Assembly: GCA_036023115.1 (NCBI GenBank)
Contig: JAYKKT010000073.1
Span: 15,070,001-15,134,000 of the forward strand
From: Brasenia schreberi
Lineage: Eukaryota; Streptophyta; Magnoliopsida; Nymphaeales; Cabombaceae
DNA length: 64,000 bases
Direction of reading: 5' to 3'
Shown here: positions 1-12,861 of the stretch, piece after piece
Layout of the letters: each line of letters opens with the position of its first letter
Position numbering within the stretch: position 1 is the stretch's first letter
The notes under the pieces: generated by a model
Seen by the model: only the letters and a program-made list of their open reading frames with translations
What the model was told of the DNA's origin: nothing
Database searches by the model: none
Program-made: the position numbers and the translations under genes

Positions 1-3000
1 TGGTAGAAACCAAATCTAACCTTCTGCAATATGAAAAGATTCAAGCTCCACAGTATGTGAAAGTAGCAAATGGCTCTTTAATTCCTATGAAAGGAAAATG
101 AGCCATTCAGAGAAATGATCTCAAACTCAATTTAGTGATATACATTACAAAATTTCCAGTAAATCTCCTTTCAGTAAGTTCCTTGGTTAGAGATATGAAT
201 TGTACAGTTATATTTTCTTCCCATGGTTGTGTTTTTTAGGATACGAAGATAGGAAAAACCTTTGGACATGGTAAACTACGCAATGAATTATACATACTAT
301 CTGGAGATCAGATCTTAAAGCAAAAAAGAGCATTGACAGCTATTACTACTGAAAAAGAAATAAAAATTTGGCATAATAGATTAGGACATTTACCTGTTTC
401 GAAAATAAGAGAGTTTATCTTATTTTCAATTCCTAGTGATGTGGTTATTTAGTGTGATGTATGTTAGAGGACTACACATCATAGAGCTACTTTTCTTAAT
501 GGTGATTCAAGATCAATTATTCCTTTCGAATTGATACATTCAGATATTTGGGGACCATGTGTTATACATTCTTTGGGAGATTTTAAATATTTTGTGACTT
601 TTATTGATGATTGTTCTATACTTACCTTTGTTTATCTCATGAAGTCTAAAACAGAAATACCCACAATTTAACCTCTATTTCATAATCTTGTTAAGACTCA
701 GTTTGGTTATCCTATTAAAATTTTCAGATCAGATAATGGTTGTAAATTTTGTATACTCAGTTGAGATCATATCTACAGTCTCATGATATTATACATCAGA
801 CATCATGTGTTTACACCCCACAACAGAATGGAGTGACAGAAAGGAAGAATCGTCACATCTTGAAAATTGCTAAAACATTACTTCTTGAACACAATGTTCC
901 AAAGTATTTTTAGCCAGAAGCTATTTTTATAGTAGTATACATTATAAATAGAATTCCTACTATGATCCATTTAAAGCGATTAAACCTGAAGATAATCTGT
1001 TTCATCTCATTCCTAGAATATTTGGATGTGTATGTTATGTGTATGTACATCAACAATTCAGAGATAAGCTTGATCCAAGGGCAATTAAATGTATTTTTAT
1101 TGGGTATTCTTGTGAGAAGAAAGGATATGTCTGTTATAATCCTAATTCTCATAGAAAATATGTTTCTATGGATGTAACTTTCTTTGAAAATATCTCATAC
1201 TACAGAAATTCGAATGATATGTTGAAGAGACAGTTCTACCAAGGATCAGTACTAGTGAAGAATTTGAGGAAGAAAGATCTCTTACCAGAACAGATCAACA
1301 AACAGAAGAAAACAGGATGTTAGTATACAAAAAGGGGGAGATAAATATATTTAGTAACAAACAGGTAGAGAGTATGAATCAAGGGGGAGAAACAATAACT
1401 GATTCAGATGGAACAGTGAAAGAAGTAGGTGATAAGGATCTCGATGATTCAGATATTCCTATAGCACTCAGAAAAGGCAAGAGATCATGCTGTAAATATC
1501 CAATTTCTAAATTCATTTTCTATGATAAATTATCAGAAAGCTATTACAATTTTTTACTAACAGTTGGGATACATCAAATTTCGAAAAACTACTATAAAGC
1601 ATCTAAGCACAAGCAGTAGATTGAAGCGATGAAATCCGAAATTTAAGCACTCGAAAAGAACCAAACTTGGGAACTTAGTGATTTACCAAAAGATAGAAAG
1701 ATAGTATCATGTAAATGGGTGTATACAATAAAATACACGACAGATGGATCCTTAGAAGGATATAAAGCAAGGCTAGTGGCTCGTGGATATAGTTAAGAAT
1801 ATGGGATAGACTATGAGGAAATATTTGCCCTAGTAGCAAAGCTTACGTCTATACGAGTTATCATTAGTATTGTTGCTCAAAGGAATTGAAAATTATGGCA
1901 ACTTGATGTGCAAAATACATTCTTGCAGGGGGAGCTTAAAGAAGAAATTTATATGAAATTACCACCAGGTTATCAGAATCCTGAAAAAAAGGTATGCAGA
2001 TTAAGAAAAGCTATCTATGGATTAAAACAATCTCCAAGAGTTTGGTTTGAGAAGTTTAGTCGAAGTATTATAAACTTGGGATATCAAAAGAGCTTATGTG
2101 ATCATACACTATTTTTTAAGAAGGGAGATAAATTGACACTACTATTGGTATATGTAGATGATATTATTATAACAGGTGATAACATTGAAGAAATCCAAAA
2201 ATTAAAGGCAGAACTTTATCGGCTATTTGATATTAAAGATCTTGGAAGGTTACATTACTTCTTAGGCATTGAAGTATCCTACTCAGATAAAGATATTTTT
2301 CTAAATCAGAGAAAGTATACCTTAGATTTATTACAAGATGTAAAAATAGAAAATTGTAGACCTACATATACCCCAATGGACGTAAATCATAAGTTGCATA
2401 TGGAAGATGGAGCTGAAAAAGTTGATGTAACTAGATATCAACAGTTGGTTGAAAAATTGATATATTTGACCATCATACGTCCAAACATTGCGTATGCTTT
2501 CAGCATAGTAAGCCAGTTTATGCAATCACCATCAAAATATCATATGGATGCAATGTATCATATATTACGATATCTGAAGACAACACCAGGATATGGGATT
2601 ACATACAAAGCCAATAGACACATAGATATTGAGATTTATACAGATACAGATTGGGCAGGTTCTACTGAAGATAGAAAATAAACCACAGGATATATAACAT
2701 TGGTTGGAGGCAACATAGTCTCATGGAAAAGTAAGAAATAATCAGTTGTAGTTAGATCAACAACTGATGCATAATATAGGGCAATAGCATCAGGTATGTG
2801 TGAAGGAAAGTGGTTGCGGTCTTTACTCATGAAAATAAACTTATTTGCTGAAAATCTATACCTATATTTTGTGATAGCAAGGCATCGATACGGATAGCTT
2901 CAAATCCAGTGTATCATGAGCGAACAAAACATATTGAAATAGATTGTCATTTTATACGGGACAGTGTAGAGATAAAAGAATTTCAGTTGGAACATGTACA

Positions 3001-3100
3001 TTCAGGACATCAATGTGCGGATATGTTGACCAAAGCCATTAGTAGAAATCTACTTCAGAGACTAAGTAACAAGTTGAGATCCATCTTTCACCCAACTTAA
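1..3100 (+). pseudogene. copia gag-pol polyprotein, decayed
   Basis: Readable pieces: protease-side motif FPVNLLSVSSL (about 150-190), GAG-pre-integrase IWHNRLGHLP (about 366-395), integrase core with HSDIWGP and FVTFIDDCS (about 540-615), the RT start WVYTIKY..ARLVARGYS (about 1719-1795), RT catalytic YVDD at 2151-2162 within LLLVYVDDIIITGDN, LGRLHYFLGIEV, RNase H DTDWAGS near 2645, and the usual end [13 protein letters not shown] with stop at 3098-3100. About eleven stops interrupt the reading. Most replace a conserved Gln or Trp (for example C*R, YS*EY, KK*SV, HKQ*IEAM), consistent with C-to-T decay. The longest uninterrupted piece is 1908-2681, the RT core. Confidence 0.92.
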
Positions 3101-3107
3101 GGGGGAG

Positions 3108-3256
3108 TGTTGGAAGATGTTTTATAAACTTTACAAGCTTTATTGTTTTGCTGTATTATGATAGTTAGTTAGTTATAGGTTAACAATGATTTTAAAGGTA
3201 GCTTTAAAATAAAGCTTGATTAATGGTATATTAGTAAATAATGAATTGTAATCTCA
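3108..3256 (+). repeat. copia 3' LTR (short)
   Basis: Begins TGTTGG immediately after the polypurine tract and ends CA at 3255-3256. At about 149 bp it is short for a copia LTR, so it could instead be truncated. The right boundary is set where the NF-YC-like reading on the minus strand stops making sense. The 5' LTR lies outside the window and would settle the boundary. Confidence 0.65.
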
Positions 3257-3893
3257 TTAAGGGTGAAAACCATGTAGTATGAAAAAGAATCGATCAAGCC
3301 AGCTCCAGGGATTCCCGTTACTACCTCATCCTTCAACTCATCCCTCGGTACTATATCCACCAGAAAGTCGAATATGTCGGTCCTTGTGATTGCTGTAGCT
3401 ATGTCGTTCTTCTGCAGTGTCCGCCTCTTGTTCTCCGGTGTGTGTATCCATGACCTCAGTGTTAGCTCAAGGATAAACATCTCACAAGCCTTAGCAAATA
3501 CAATGGGAGCCTCTGCTGTTATCATCCTGACATCCTCATCGGCCTTCATAATCTTCTTGATTCTTGCCAAGGGTAAACTGTGATTCTTAAATCTGCGGTC
3601 TGCTCAATCTCTTGAAGCTGGTTAGCCCAGGACAGCTGGAGTTGTTGAAATTGATGGGCCTGCTGGTGCTGGTGCAAGTGCTGATAAACAAGTTGGTTTT
3701 GAGCAGCTACTTGAGCTGGAGAGGTAGAAAATCCAACAGGTTGGCCAGTGCTTTGAACATTGCCTACGGCAGCTCCCGCAGGACCGGGGCTCGCCATCTG
3801 AACAGCTTGATAGGGTTGAGTGCTGTAAGGAACCGGTGCACCTCCACCAACCACACCCATCACTGATGGCTATCCTTATCCTTGCTTATCCAT
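3257..3893 (-). pseudogene. NF-YC (HAP5-type CCAAT-binding factor) pseudogene
   Basis: NF-YC subunits pair with NF-YB through a histone fold and, with NF-YA, bind CCAAT promoters in the nucleus. The start is MDKQG at 3893, followed by two stops (codons 6 and 8) where the family has Gln, then VVGGGAPVPY and a Gln-rich segment ending in [11 protein letters not shown]. The histone-fold part follows in another frame: [55 protein letters not shown]. The two halves are joined by a single missing base near 3588-3592. The C-terminal third is cut off by the copia LTR at 3256. No intron interrupts the coding part, which is also normal for many plant NF-YC genes, so a processed origin is possible but not proven. 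Confidence 0.92.
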
Positions 3894-4560
3894 ATGAATT
3901 TGTTGTACTTCACTGGATTTCAACATGTAGAAGCCATTGAAATGCATAATTTAAAGTAACTGACAGTGTTCAGTTTAGCAAACAAGTCGAAGCAGCAAAT
4001 GATGAAAGGAGAATGAAGATGACATGTGGAGATCTTATGCCACAAATAAAAGTCTCATACTTATGAAAGAGAAAGGCTAAACTTTCATACAGTCGACATA
4101 CTATTCATTCTTTCCCCATGTTGAATTGTAAATACCCCTACCATAAAGATATCAAGAGAGTAATAAGAAGCTCATTCGAGAAACCATTCACTCATTTTAT
4201 CACAAGCATCTCAGGAAATAGTCTAAAGCAATCTTGTTACAATTTTTTGTGTACCCTCCAACTCGTGAATGCCATTTGCTTTTGAAATTCGAATACTGAA
4301 TATATAAGCTAATGAGATACTTTTAACCTTCTGAATTGTGTGTCATCTTTAATTGTCACCTTACCATCTGCTTATTTAGGGTATCTAATTATTTTTGTTG
4401 ATCTACATGGGCAATTGTCATAATGATTATATGCCATGAAATGTCCCTAACAACCCATTTTCGTTTCACTGAACACAATCAAACGATTATGCTTACATAT
4501 ATATGACCTTATTTCATCATCTTTATGAATCTTATATCCTTAACTGTTGCATTTAGACTG
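3894..4560. other. no gene recognised
   Basis: AT-rich sequence upstream of the NF-YC pseudogene. The first tens of bases may be its former 5' leader. I see no conserved coding segment or RNA gene. Confidence 0.5.
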
Positions 4561-4900
4561 TGTCGGAATAAGATTTATTCCCGTTGTTTCAGCATTTGGC
4601 CCAACTGTTGTCAGACGTTGCAATACATGCTAATTCCAACTGCTTAGAACAACCGAAATGTGTGGAAGACAGTCGGAATAAACTCTATTCTGACTGTCTT
4701 TGGTAGAAGAATTCCGACTGTTGTGGGATATACTGTGACTATCTGGACAGTCTGAATATATCTTTTCTGACAAACTATTGAGACGGATTTCAACTGTCCG
4801 GACAATTGGAAAAATGTCTACGACGGTCAAAATTGCTGTTTCTGGCTCCTTTGGACAGTTGTAATAGGCTCAACGACAACAATCGGAATTGTGCCCTATT
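4561..4900. repeat. cluster of short direct and inverted repeats (attccgactgt type)
   Basis: Degenerate copies of an 11-mer close to attccgactgt occur in both orientations: tgtcggaata (4561), attccaactg (4632), cagtcggaata (4670), attctgactgt (4687), attccgactgt (4711), acagtctgaata (4747), caactgtccg (4791) and acaatcggaatt (4878). Dense two-way repeats of this kind are typical of the subterminal regions of CACTA/Spm-like DNA transposons, and attgtagaggtg near 4898 loosely resembles a CACTA end. No transposase is present, so this would be a non-autonomous remnant at most. Confidence 0.5.
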
Positions 4901-6799
4901 GTAGAGGTGCCGGTCACTGTCCAGCTCCTAGCTCAACTGTTCCTGTTAAGTATATTTTCTTATAACGAACACCTCTCATCCTAATATAAAAGTTGTAAAC
5001 ATAGAGATACAATCTGAAGTCATTGTTAGAGCATATTCTTTAGTCTCACCTTTACAGTTACATTATTCCATTGATTTTTTATCATTACCATACGCATTAA
5101 ATATACTTTCTTTATCCAAACCATTACTTCATTATTCCAATTGGCATCCAACTATATTAGAATACCACTAAGATCACGCTCAAATAACATCATGCATCAT
5201 AGATCATATCTAACCTTCATTTTATGCTTGATTAACATTGACTTCTATTCATGTTCATAAAATTTTCCTCACTTTTTCTGCTTAAATTTAACAAAAAAGA
5301 AAACTGAGTGAATCACCAATAACTAATTAAAAAGCAAGACACAACAACAAGCACCGCAGAATAGAAAACTATTAACAATATGTAGATCGAGGAGCTTTCT
5401 AAGGACTCAATTTCAGTGAAAAGCAATAGAATCATCAAGAAGCCCAAATGTGGACCTTAAACATATTTGATATCAGAAAGTAGGAGAGAGTCAAGAATTT
5501 TTGTGCCCGTGTGTGTGAAACACAGAAGAAAAACATCAATAAAAGTGAAAAGTGACAAACAAACATAGAAGGATCACCAAATACTAACTTATTTAGTTCG
5601 TAGAAACTGCAAATAGTTAAAATTCACAATCAATAAACAATAAAGCTAAAGTTTTTGAGCTCACAGAAACCATAAACGAGCAACCGAGACCCAAAGTTTT
5701 ATCAATCGATTGATGGAACAAACCCTTTGAGGACCCATAGTTAGCAACTTGATGAACACTTGAACCATTGATAGATAGAATCCTATCACAGAAATTATCC
5801 CCTAACACACAAACATAAATCTCCTTGGAAACCACTAATAGAAGCATAAAGCCCAATTCTCACGAGATTGAGAGTTATAACTGACCACTATTAGTAGCAT
5901 CTAGAGAGAGAAAGACGCAAAGGAGAGTCATGAGAGAGCATCCAGCAATGCAAACAAATATCAGCTTCGGAGGGGAGCTTATGAGAGGGCAACAGAGAGG
6001 AGTTTGAGAAACCCTTGTTTTTTATCAACAAAAAACTTTAGCTCCTACTATAAAAACTCCTATTACTGGAATCCTTATTACAACTACCCCTATTACAAAA
6101 CTCACAACCAATTCACAACAAGAAAAAAACTAATCCCTGCTTTCACATCTGCAACCTTAGCTCCTAATTGCATCTACACATGAAAATCTATCAAAAGCAC
6201 AAGTCATAAACAAATCATAAATACTTGCATGAGGAGAAAAATTAATGGGTGCAACAAGGAGTCGAGAGAGCCAGTGACCACTATTGTTAGTCAACAAAGA
6301 AACAAAGGGAAGTTGAGAGAGTGCGCCCACAAACAGAGATGGGGATTCAGAGGGAGTCGATGAGGTAGACCACACACAGAGAGAGAGAGAGAACCAGCTA
6401 AGGAAGCTTTGTTTCCAATGAGAGAGAGAAGGAGAAAATTTATCAGTATGAGCAGACATCTATAAGTTTTTGAGCTAAACTCATAGAATACGAGCAAATA
6501 AATCTCTCATAGGTTGTCTTCTGCAGCAATCAGTCACTATAGACTTTATTGTAATTTTGTACTCTTGGCTACATGAATAACCTCTTTAGTATCATATTAA
6601 TGGACTATTGAAGCTTCACATCTACTCACATTAGCAACCTATTATCTAACTTTATGGCAACTGTAATTTGGGCCATCGTCCTACCATGTGGTTGCCTATT
6701 GATAAGGTAATCCGCTTTTGCTTCTTGCTTTCCTTAAAATCAAGCATCTTCAGGATACATGAAACAGGAAGAATGAAGCCAAAGCAGAAGCCCAAAACT
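4901..6799. other. no gene recognised
   Basis: Low-complexity AT-rich DNA with short (ga)n stretches near 5900-5990 and 6370-6430. Open frames on the minus strand here are short and show no family resemblance. Confidence 0.5.
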
Positions 6800-7860
6800 G
6801 TCATCATAATATCCTCCCAATTAAAGCCTATGACAGCGTGGAGTGGGACTGCAGTTATGGGGGCTGGGGACCAATCCCCATTGATGTTGATGATGGACTT
6901 TGCAGAGCACTGGATACAACTCATCATGGAGTGTGTCGGCCTGTTTCACCTTGCTTATTAATGGTCGCCCAGGAGATCAGTTTATTAGCTCAAGAGGGAT
7001 TCAGCAAGGCGATCCACTCTCACTGTATCTCTTCCTCATAGCTTATAGTAGGGAGAGATTATGCAACAGATTACGTTGGAGCGAAAAGAGAGGAGATATT
7101 GACGGAGGGAGTGAAATGGAGTCACAATGCAGACGATGCACTACAGTGTGTTGTGGTCATCCAAGATGGAAGATCCATTCCTACATTTCTTGGCACTTGG
7201 AGGAGTTTGAGAGCGTGTTGGGACTGAAAGTGAGTAAAGAGTGATTATATTTCCCATTTGCATTAAGTCAACGACGGTGTGATCACATACGATCTCTTTG
7301 TGATTGGAGTGAAGGACGGCTTCCCATACGTTACCTTCGAGTACCCATATTCCGGGGAAAGCTAAGAAGCTCTCATTGTCATGCAATGATACTGAAGTTT
7401 CAGGAAAAACTAGAGTGCTGGTAGGCGAGAATTCTCTCTATGGCTGGTAGGAATTTCTAGTATTAAATCAGCTTTGGCTTCAATTCTTATTCTTTTGATC
7501 TCCCACAAGGTCTTATTTCTCCGCTGGAGTCAATTGTTCTTAGCTTCTTATTGCATGGATGCACCGGAGGCAAAGGAGTCCACCTTGTGTGTAAACCAAG
7601 AAAGGAAGGCTGCTTGGGGCTTCGTCGACTAGACTCGCTAGAGGAAACGAATAGGGCTCTCCTACCCACGTGGAAATTAGCAGATAACCCGTGGTGTCAA
7701 CTCGTGGAAGCCAAATACATGTCAGTAAATGCTCTCTGGTATCCTTGGAAACCTGGTCATGGGGTTGGAGGTCTATACGAGGTCTAAAAGTTTGAGAAGG
7801 GGGTGACTTGCCAGAACCATTCTGGTTTGATCCATGGGCAGATGACGCTTGCACTATCAG
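6800..7860 (+). mobile_element. L1-type non-LTR retrotransposon (LINE) RT fragment, broken
   Basis: In shifting frames the plus strand reads KAYDSVEWD (about 6823-6849), then FAEHWIQLIMECVG (about 6900-6942), then LINGRPGDQFISSRGIQQGDPLS (about 6957-7023). These are the RT motifs of plant L1-type LINEs, where the last is normally GIRQGDPLSP. Further on, GGKGVHLVCKPRKEGCLGLR and WCQLVEAKYM (about 7566-7725) match the region after the RT that often carries a reverse-transcriptase zinc-binding segment. FWFDPWADDACTI near 7820 continues that region. At least four frameshifts are needed, and the FADD segment is not recognisable. Endonuclease and tail are missing. Confidence 0.82.
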
Positions 7861-9947
7861 ACCTTAAGGAAAGTGAGCCTGCGGCACATTGCTGATCATT
7901 ATGAGAATATCAATGTCTAGAAATTAAAAGAATGACCAAAAGAATACACCATAAAGCATTGTGGTCATCAAGTAAAGTATTTGTTTTCAAATGCAATGAA
8001 ATGAGACGGCTAAAGTTTGACTTGCAAAATGTGTGGAAAAGGTTGTACCAGTTTCGAATATAGTCAAACAAATCAAACTCTCCACAAGCAACCTAGAAAC
8101 GGTAGAACCAGTACATAACTTTACTCAACTGTCAGTGAACCTTAATTTCATGTTAGAGTCCATGGAGAAATTTTCTGTCTCCAACACCAATCTTATGTTG
8201 CCCACTGATAGCGTGATAAGGTCTCATGCGTGCATTTTTGTGTAAAAGTACTCATCTTCTTAGCCAATATTTACTATTATTGTTAGTTTCAACTACTTCA
8301 TGATGGGTTCTAAATTCTACAAGATGTTAGTATTATAAATGACATAAGATACAAAACAAGAAAAACTCAAGCGTAAGTGCTACAACATAGCTAAGTACAT
8401 CCCAAGTCCTAGATGTGTTGGTTAAGTATCAAATACAAAGGGATCTAGAACTCCCTCAAGAAAGGCATACATCAATATGTTCATGATGACCATAAAATTA
8501 GATAGAACAAAAACTCATCCGATCTTTTACCATATATTTGGGAAATGGGTTTATTCAATATCCGCTTCTCAAGTGGAAAGGATACCAAGAAGGAAGGGTT
8601 TAATTCCTTGAACTCACTTGAACAAGTATGGGAGATGTACATGTCTAGAAGTTCACATCTCTTTCTCTTTTAGAATCAAAGCACTTGTATATTGAAGATG
8701 CAACAATTTTACTGCTGTAGGTAACAATTGTTTCCGTTTCTTGTCGAATAACTAACAGAAATCACAAACTTCCAAATATTCACACAAAAGAACAATTAGC
8801 CAATCCAGATTTACGAATTATTGTGACAGTCATTCATTCCATTCCAAATGCACACAACTTTGATCTAGTATCATTCCTTTCATCAATATTAAGCCCAATC
8901 AATCTAAGAAAAGTTCAGTCATATTAACTGTTTCAACCTAAAGTACTTACATAGGCTTACAACTTGGCATGATTACAACAGTGCAAAAATCTCAACAAGT
9001 GTAGATGTAAAATTAAAATAACCTTGATACCATGCAATGGAGCTACAGGCTTTGATGAGATATAGTTCAATTCATCGTTAGATCTATACCCAAAGAAATA
9101 CATATATTGTGATTAGATAAGTTAACTGTGCAAGTCTTGTAGCAGAAATAGTTTACTGATAATATGCTCTAGAAAGCATTATACCCTAACTTCATACTGT
9201 TATCCCTTTTCTTTTCTTTGGCAGATTTCATGAGTTTTTTTAGCACACATAATGGCCAGCATCCATTCCTAACCCGCTACCTAATTTGGTTGCATCATTG
9301 TAGGATTTTCTACGGATGTTAGAAGACTGTTAGAAAACGAAGCCTTGCACTGTAAATACAACGAATAACTGATTACGATGTCTGGAGAAGTGTAATGGAA
9401 GTAAAGGCTTTTGAATTCTGAGACCAAGTAAGAATAATAGAACATCACATATAAATCGTGTAAGAATACACAAGTTTATAATGATACTATCAAGAAAAAC
9501 AGTCATAACTCAAGTGCCAATATTAGGGTTAGGGATACTTTTACTATAGGTGGAAAGCTCCGTGAAGCTCACTGGCAAAGAAACGTCCTCACTTCTATTG
9601 CTATGTTCTGGATTTTTGGTTTCGGGAAGGAAGCATGGCTACCAAAAATAGAAGATTGAAAGTCACCTTGGCTTTTAAACATCACTATCATCAGTCTCCT
9701 GCCCAAGTTCATCAGTCACTAATCCGAATTCCTGGTTAGGTATTCAGAACTGGCATTTGGATTCAATCAATCCTAGGACTGTTTCTCAAGTTGCCGCTCT
9801 GAACCAACATAAATCTCAAGTGGATATAGCAATTCTGGTCAACTTATTTTGAACTTTTTGTAGGAGCAAGGCTTAAAGATATACTATATATATAGTTTTT
9901 TATTACATGTATATATATACTACATATATATACTTTTTTACATTACT
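7861..9947. other. no gene recognised
   Basis: AT-rich sequence without a convincing coding segment, RNA gene or element ends. A short (ta)n-rich patch lies near 9880-9940. Confidence 0.5.
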
Positions 9948-10660
9948 TGTATATGAGTAATGGAATGTAAGTTTGATCATTTGGGTACTTGAGACAACAT
10001 AGAAATTAAGAATGAAACACATTGCATCCCTCACAAGAAAAGTTTTAAATAGCTAGAGCTAATTTTTCATAGTGAAGGAAAAATTGATGGAGATGTTATG
10101 CATAGAATTAATGCCGGTTAATTAAAATGGAGAGGGGCATTAGGTATTCTATGTGATAAGAATATATCATTAAAGTTGAAAGGTAAATATTATAGAGCAA
10201 TAATTAGACCTACTATGCTTTATAGTTTTGAGTATTGGACAATTAATCATCAACATGTACAAAAGATATCTACACCATAAATGAAGATGTTGAGATAGAT
10301 GAGTGATCACACAAGAAAATACCTATACATAATGAGGTTATTAAAAACAAATTGGGATTAGCACCAATAGAGGATTAAATGAGAGAAAATCGTTTAAGAT
10401 GGTTTGGACATGAGGATTAAATGAGAGAAAATCATTTAAGATGGTTTGGACATGTAGAATATGACCAAAGGACGCTCCCATAAGAAGGTATGAAAAACTA
10501 GATTATGAAAATATGAAAAGAAGAAGATTTGGAAAGAAACAATAAAGAATGATCTATCTTATATTAAGTTAACTGCTAGCATGACACATGATAAGGCTCA
10601 ATGAAAACAAAGAATCCATGTAGCCGACCCCATCTAGTATGAGAAAAGGTATAGTTGTTG
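9948..10660 (+). mobile_element. RTE-type LINE, 5'-truncated and decayed (copy a)
   Basis: Aligns by eye to the last ~650 bp of the full-length RTE copies at 32726-36000 and 43354-46625. It starts at the segment coding [11 protein letters not shown], runs through GDVMHRINAG and INHQHVQKIS, and ends at the shared terminus gaccccatctagtatgag plus a short ttgttg tail. Several stops and small indels are present. A unit of about 43 bp coding 'MRENRLRWFGH' is tandemly duplicated at about 10372-10455, a change private to this copy. Confidence 0.9.
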
Positions 10661-11911
10661 CGTGCTCTTGAAAAGCAATATCGAGCATAAGTGAGCTGGG
10701 TCACTGGTGGGCATGATCAAATCACTTTATATAGAAAAAGAGAAAGAGAGAGAGAGAGTGATTAGAGCCTTTAACTTGTGACATCATGTTCATCTTTTAC
10801 TTTTTCGAGACAAGTAAAATCTCTACATTTTCTCACACTTAAAAATTTTAAATGACACTCTTGTCCCCAAGAAAAGTACATCGTTTCTAACTTTCTTAAA
10901 CCCATCTTCCTCCTCTGGCCTCTTAGTTCTTCTCCTCTTCTATATTTCTCACTTACAATTTGACTGTAAATAGCTCCATTCAAAGTTGACTAGGGACTAG
11001 TATGCACTCTCCGAGGTTTTGTGAACCCCACATTTAAAAAAAAGAAAACGAAATCTTTTGGGTCTTGCATTGTGGTATGTTTTTGCATCGCTAACATTTA
11101 TCAGAGTTTTTATCCCTATTACCGAAAAGCAATGCATTTGATCTTTGTTTCTTTTCTTTAGTTTCGTTTCCTGCAATAAATACCAATAATCTCATTTATG
11201 GTGGGCAAAAGGAGAAGATGGGTGTTCGTTGTTCTTAAATACGTAGTTCCAATCTCATTGATGGTGTTTTGTTTTCTTACTATTAATAGAATCGTGGTTC
11301 AGAACCGAATCAAACTGAAAATTGATGGTTCGATTCTGTTCCTTTCTATGCAATTCAAGGTTTGGTTAGCTTTTAAAAAATTAAGAACCAGTTGTTTGGT
11401 TCTAGTTTGATGCCAAAACAGAACCAAACCAGACCATTAACACTCTCAAACTAAACAAATCTCAACCACTCTCTCCAATAGATGAATGGTTGAGATCTAA
11501 ATTCAAAAGGTAATGGTGGTAACATATAACATGTTTTTCGGGTTGAGTGTAGATTAGGGCTGGTAAATGTATCGATACTGCTATTTTGGGGTGATCCCTG
11601 GCTTATTCTTGTTCTAATTACTAACAAAAACATGATATATTATCAATTTGGCATTCAAAAGCTTGTTAAATGGCATTTTCTAACTTTTCACCAAAAGGAT
11701 ATTTGGTTCTTCAAAGATCATTTCCTTTAATTATTTTAAACATGACAAACGGGACAGTCGTTTTATTTAGTATATTTAAGGAAATCTCTCTTAAAACATG
11801 CCTTTAGTTTAGCTTGTAAAAGGATTGCAAAACATTGATGAATACTTTCGAACATGAGATGTTCAGCTGGAGGTTAGCTTAGCTCCTTCATATACAATGA
11901 GCCGAGCAACA
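10661..11911. other. no gene recognised
   Basis: Intergenic DNA with a short (ga)n patch near 10737-10760. No coding family or RNA gene is seen. Confidence 0.45.
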
Positions 11912-12044
11912 CAATAAAAAGGTTTTCCTCCTTTTATTTCCGGTTACAACAAGAGGTCGAAGCGTAACACGCAGAGAGAATCAAACTCACCACCTGCATC
12001 GTGGGAGTCACGGAGCCCTGCCTGGTGAGCTAAACACCACTAGC
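11912..12044 (-). mobile_element. tRNA-derived SINE
   Basis: On the minus strand the unit begins gctagtggtg, followed by an A-box-like tagctcaccagg, then a B-box-like gtttgattctc about 40 bases later, and ends in a gtaaccggaa..ttttta segment. This is the internal RNA polymerase III promoter layout of plant tRNA-derived SINEs. The family is not identified. Confidence 0.65.
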
Positions 12045-12861
12045 ATGATCATGGGAGTGGACTTACTTCAGGGGTGATTCCGAGGAAATTTCTTACTTTA
12101 AATAGATTCTCTATGTTTTAGTTTTTTCATGAGTTGGATCCTTGGGGAGTGTGCCTGGTTTCTGGATCCATCCTAAACTTGATTTAGTAGCCGGGCTTGA
12201 ATTGTGTTTCTTGGAATCTTCCAAGTAGAATGTGAATTAAGCACTTAATTTCTGATTGGTTCACTAAAGCCAAGGTGAGACTGACTTTGTGGAGTTGGGC
12301 GTGCAGGTCACCCCTTAAACGGGCTATCAAAATGGTGTAGTGGCCAGCTAGCATATTCAACTTGATAGAACCAGCTTGCAGTCACGTTAAACCAAGCAGT
12401 TGAATCCATTCAGGGGGTTGAGACTTCCATAGCTGAATATAAATCCAGTTCAGTTTTGTAGGGGTGGTTGAAGTCAGTGAAGCAGACCACCCACGATTAC
12501 AGAGCCATGATTGACAATAAGAATAGCAGAGCACAAGTGCAACAATGATAAAGATAACCAGATGAATAATTGCATAATGATCATCGTCAGAGCAAACAAA
12601 TTGAAGCATTTAAAATCGCTACAAATATATCAGACCTTTACAGCGACATAGGATGTAATTGCATTCTGTAATTCTCCGGAGCAACCCAGGAAAGTTTTTT
12701 TCTGTGACATCATATAGAGGTCATAGCCATGGTCTAGACGGTATATTTCCTTTGCTAACATCACTCCGGCATTGTTTCCCTGATGAGAATAAGATGCCGG
12801 TGAGAAAGGCTACTACGCGAAGAGGAAAGTAAACACCTCAGTGAAGTGTCATCTATGGATT
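12045..12861 (-). other. 3' flank/UTR of the ankyrin gene and intergenic DNA
   Basis: Directly downstream (minus strand) of the ankyrin gene's stop codon. It probably contains the 3'UTR at its right end. No poly(A) signal was pinned down and no other gene is seen. Confidence 0.4.

Larger units (their letters stand above)
1..3256 (+). mobile_element. Ty1/copia LTR retrotransposon, 3' portion
   Basis: The element enters from the left edge, so its 5' LTR, gag and the start of pol are outside the window. The visible order is end of protease region, GAG-pre-integrase, integrase, reverse transcriptase, RNase H, polypurine tract and 3' LTR, which is the copia order (integrase before RT). The purine run aagggggag at 3099-3107 directly precedes the LTR start tgttgg at 3108. 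The LTR seems to end with ca at 3256, beyond which the reading matches an NF-YC pseudogene on the other strand. Multiple stops show that it is inactive. A target duplication cannot be checked without the left end. Confidence 0.93.

Noticed and set aside
6157..6497. Minus-strand open frames of 68-100 codons
   Set aside because: Low-complexity (ga)n-derived peptides with no family motif or splice context.
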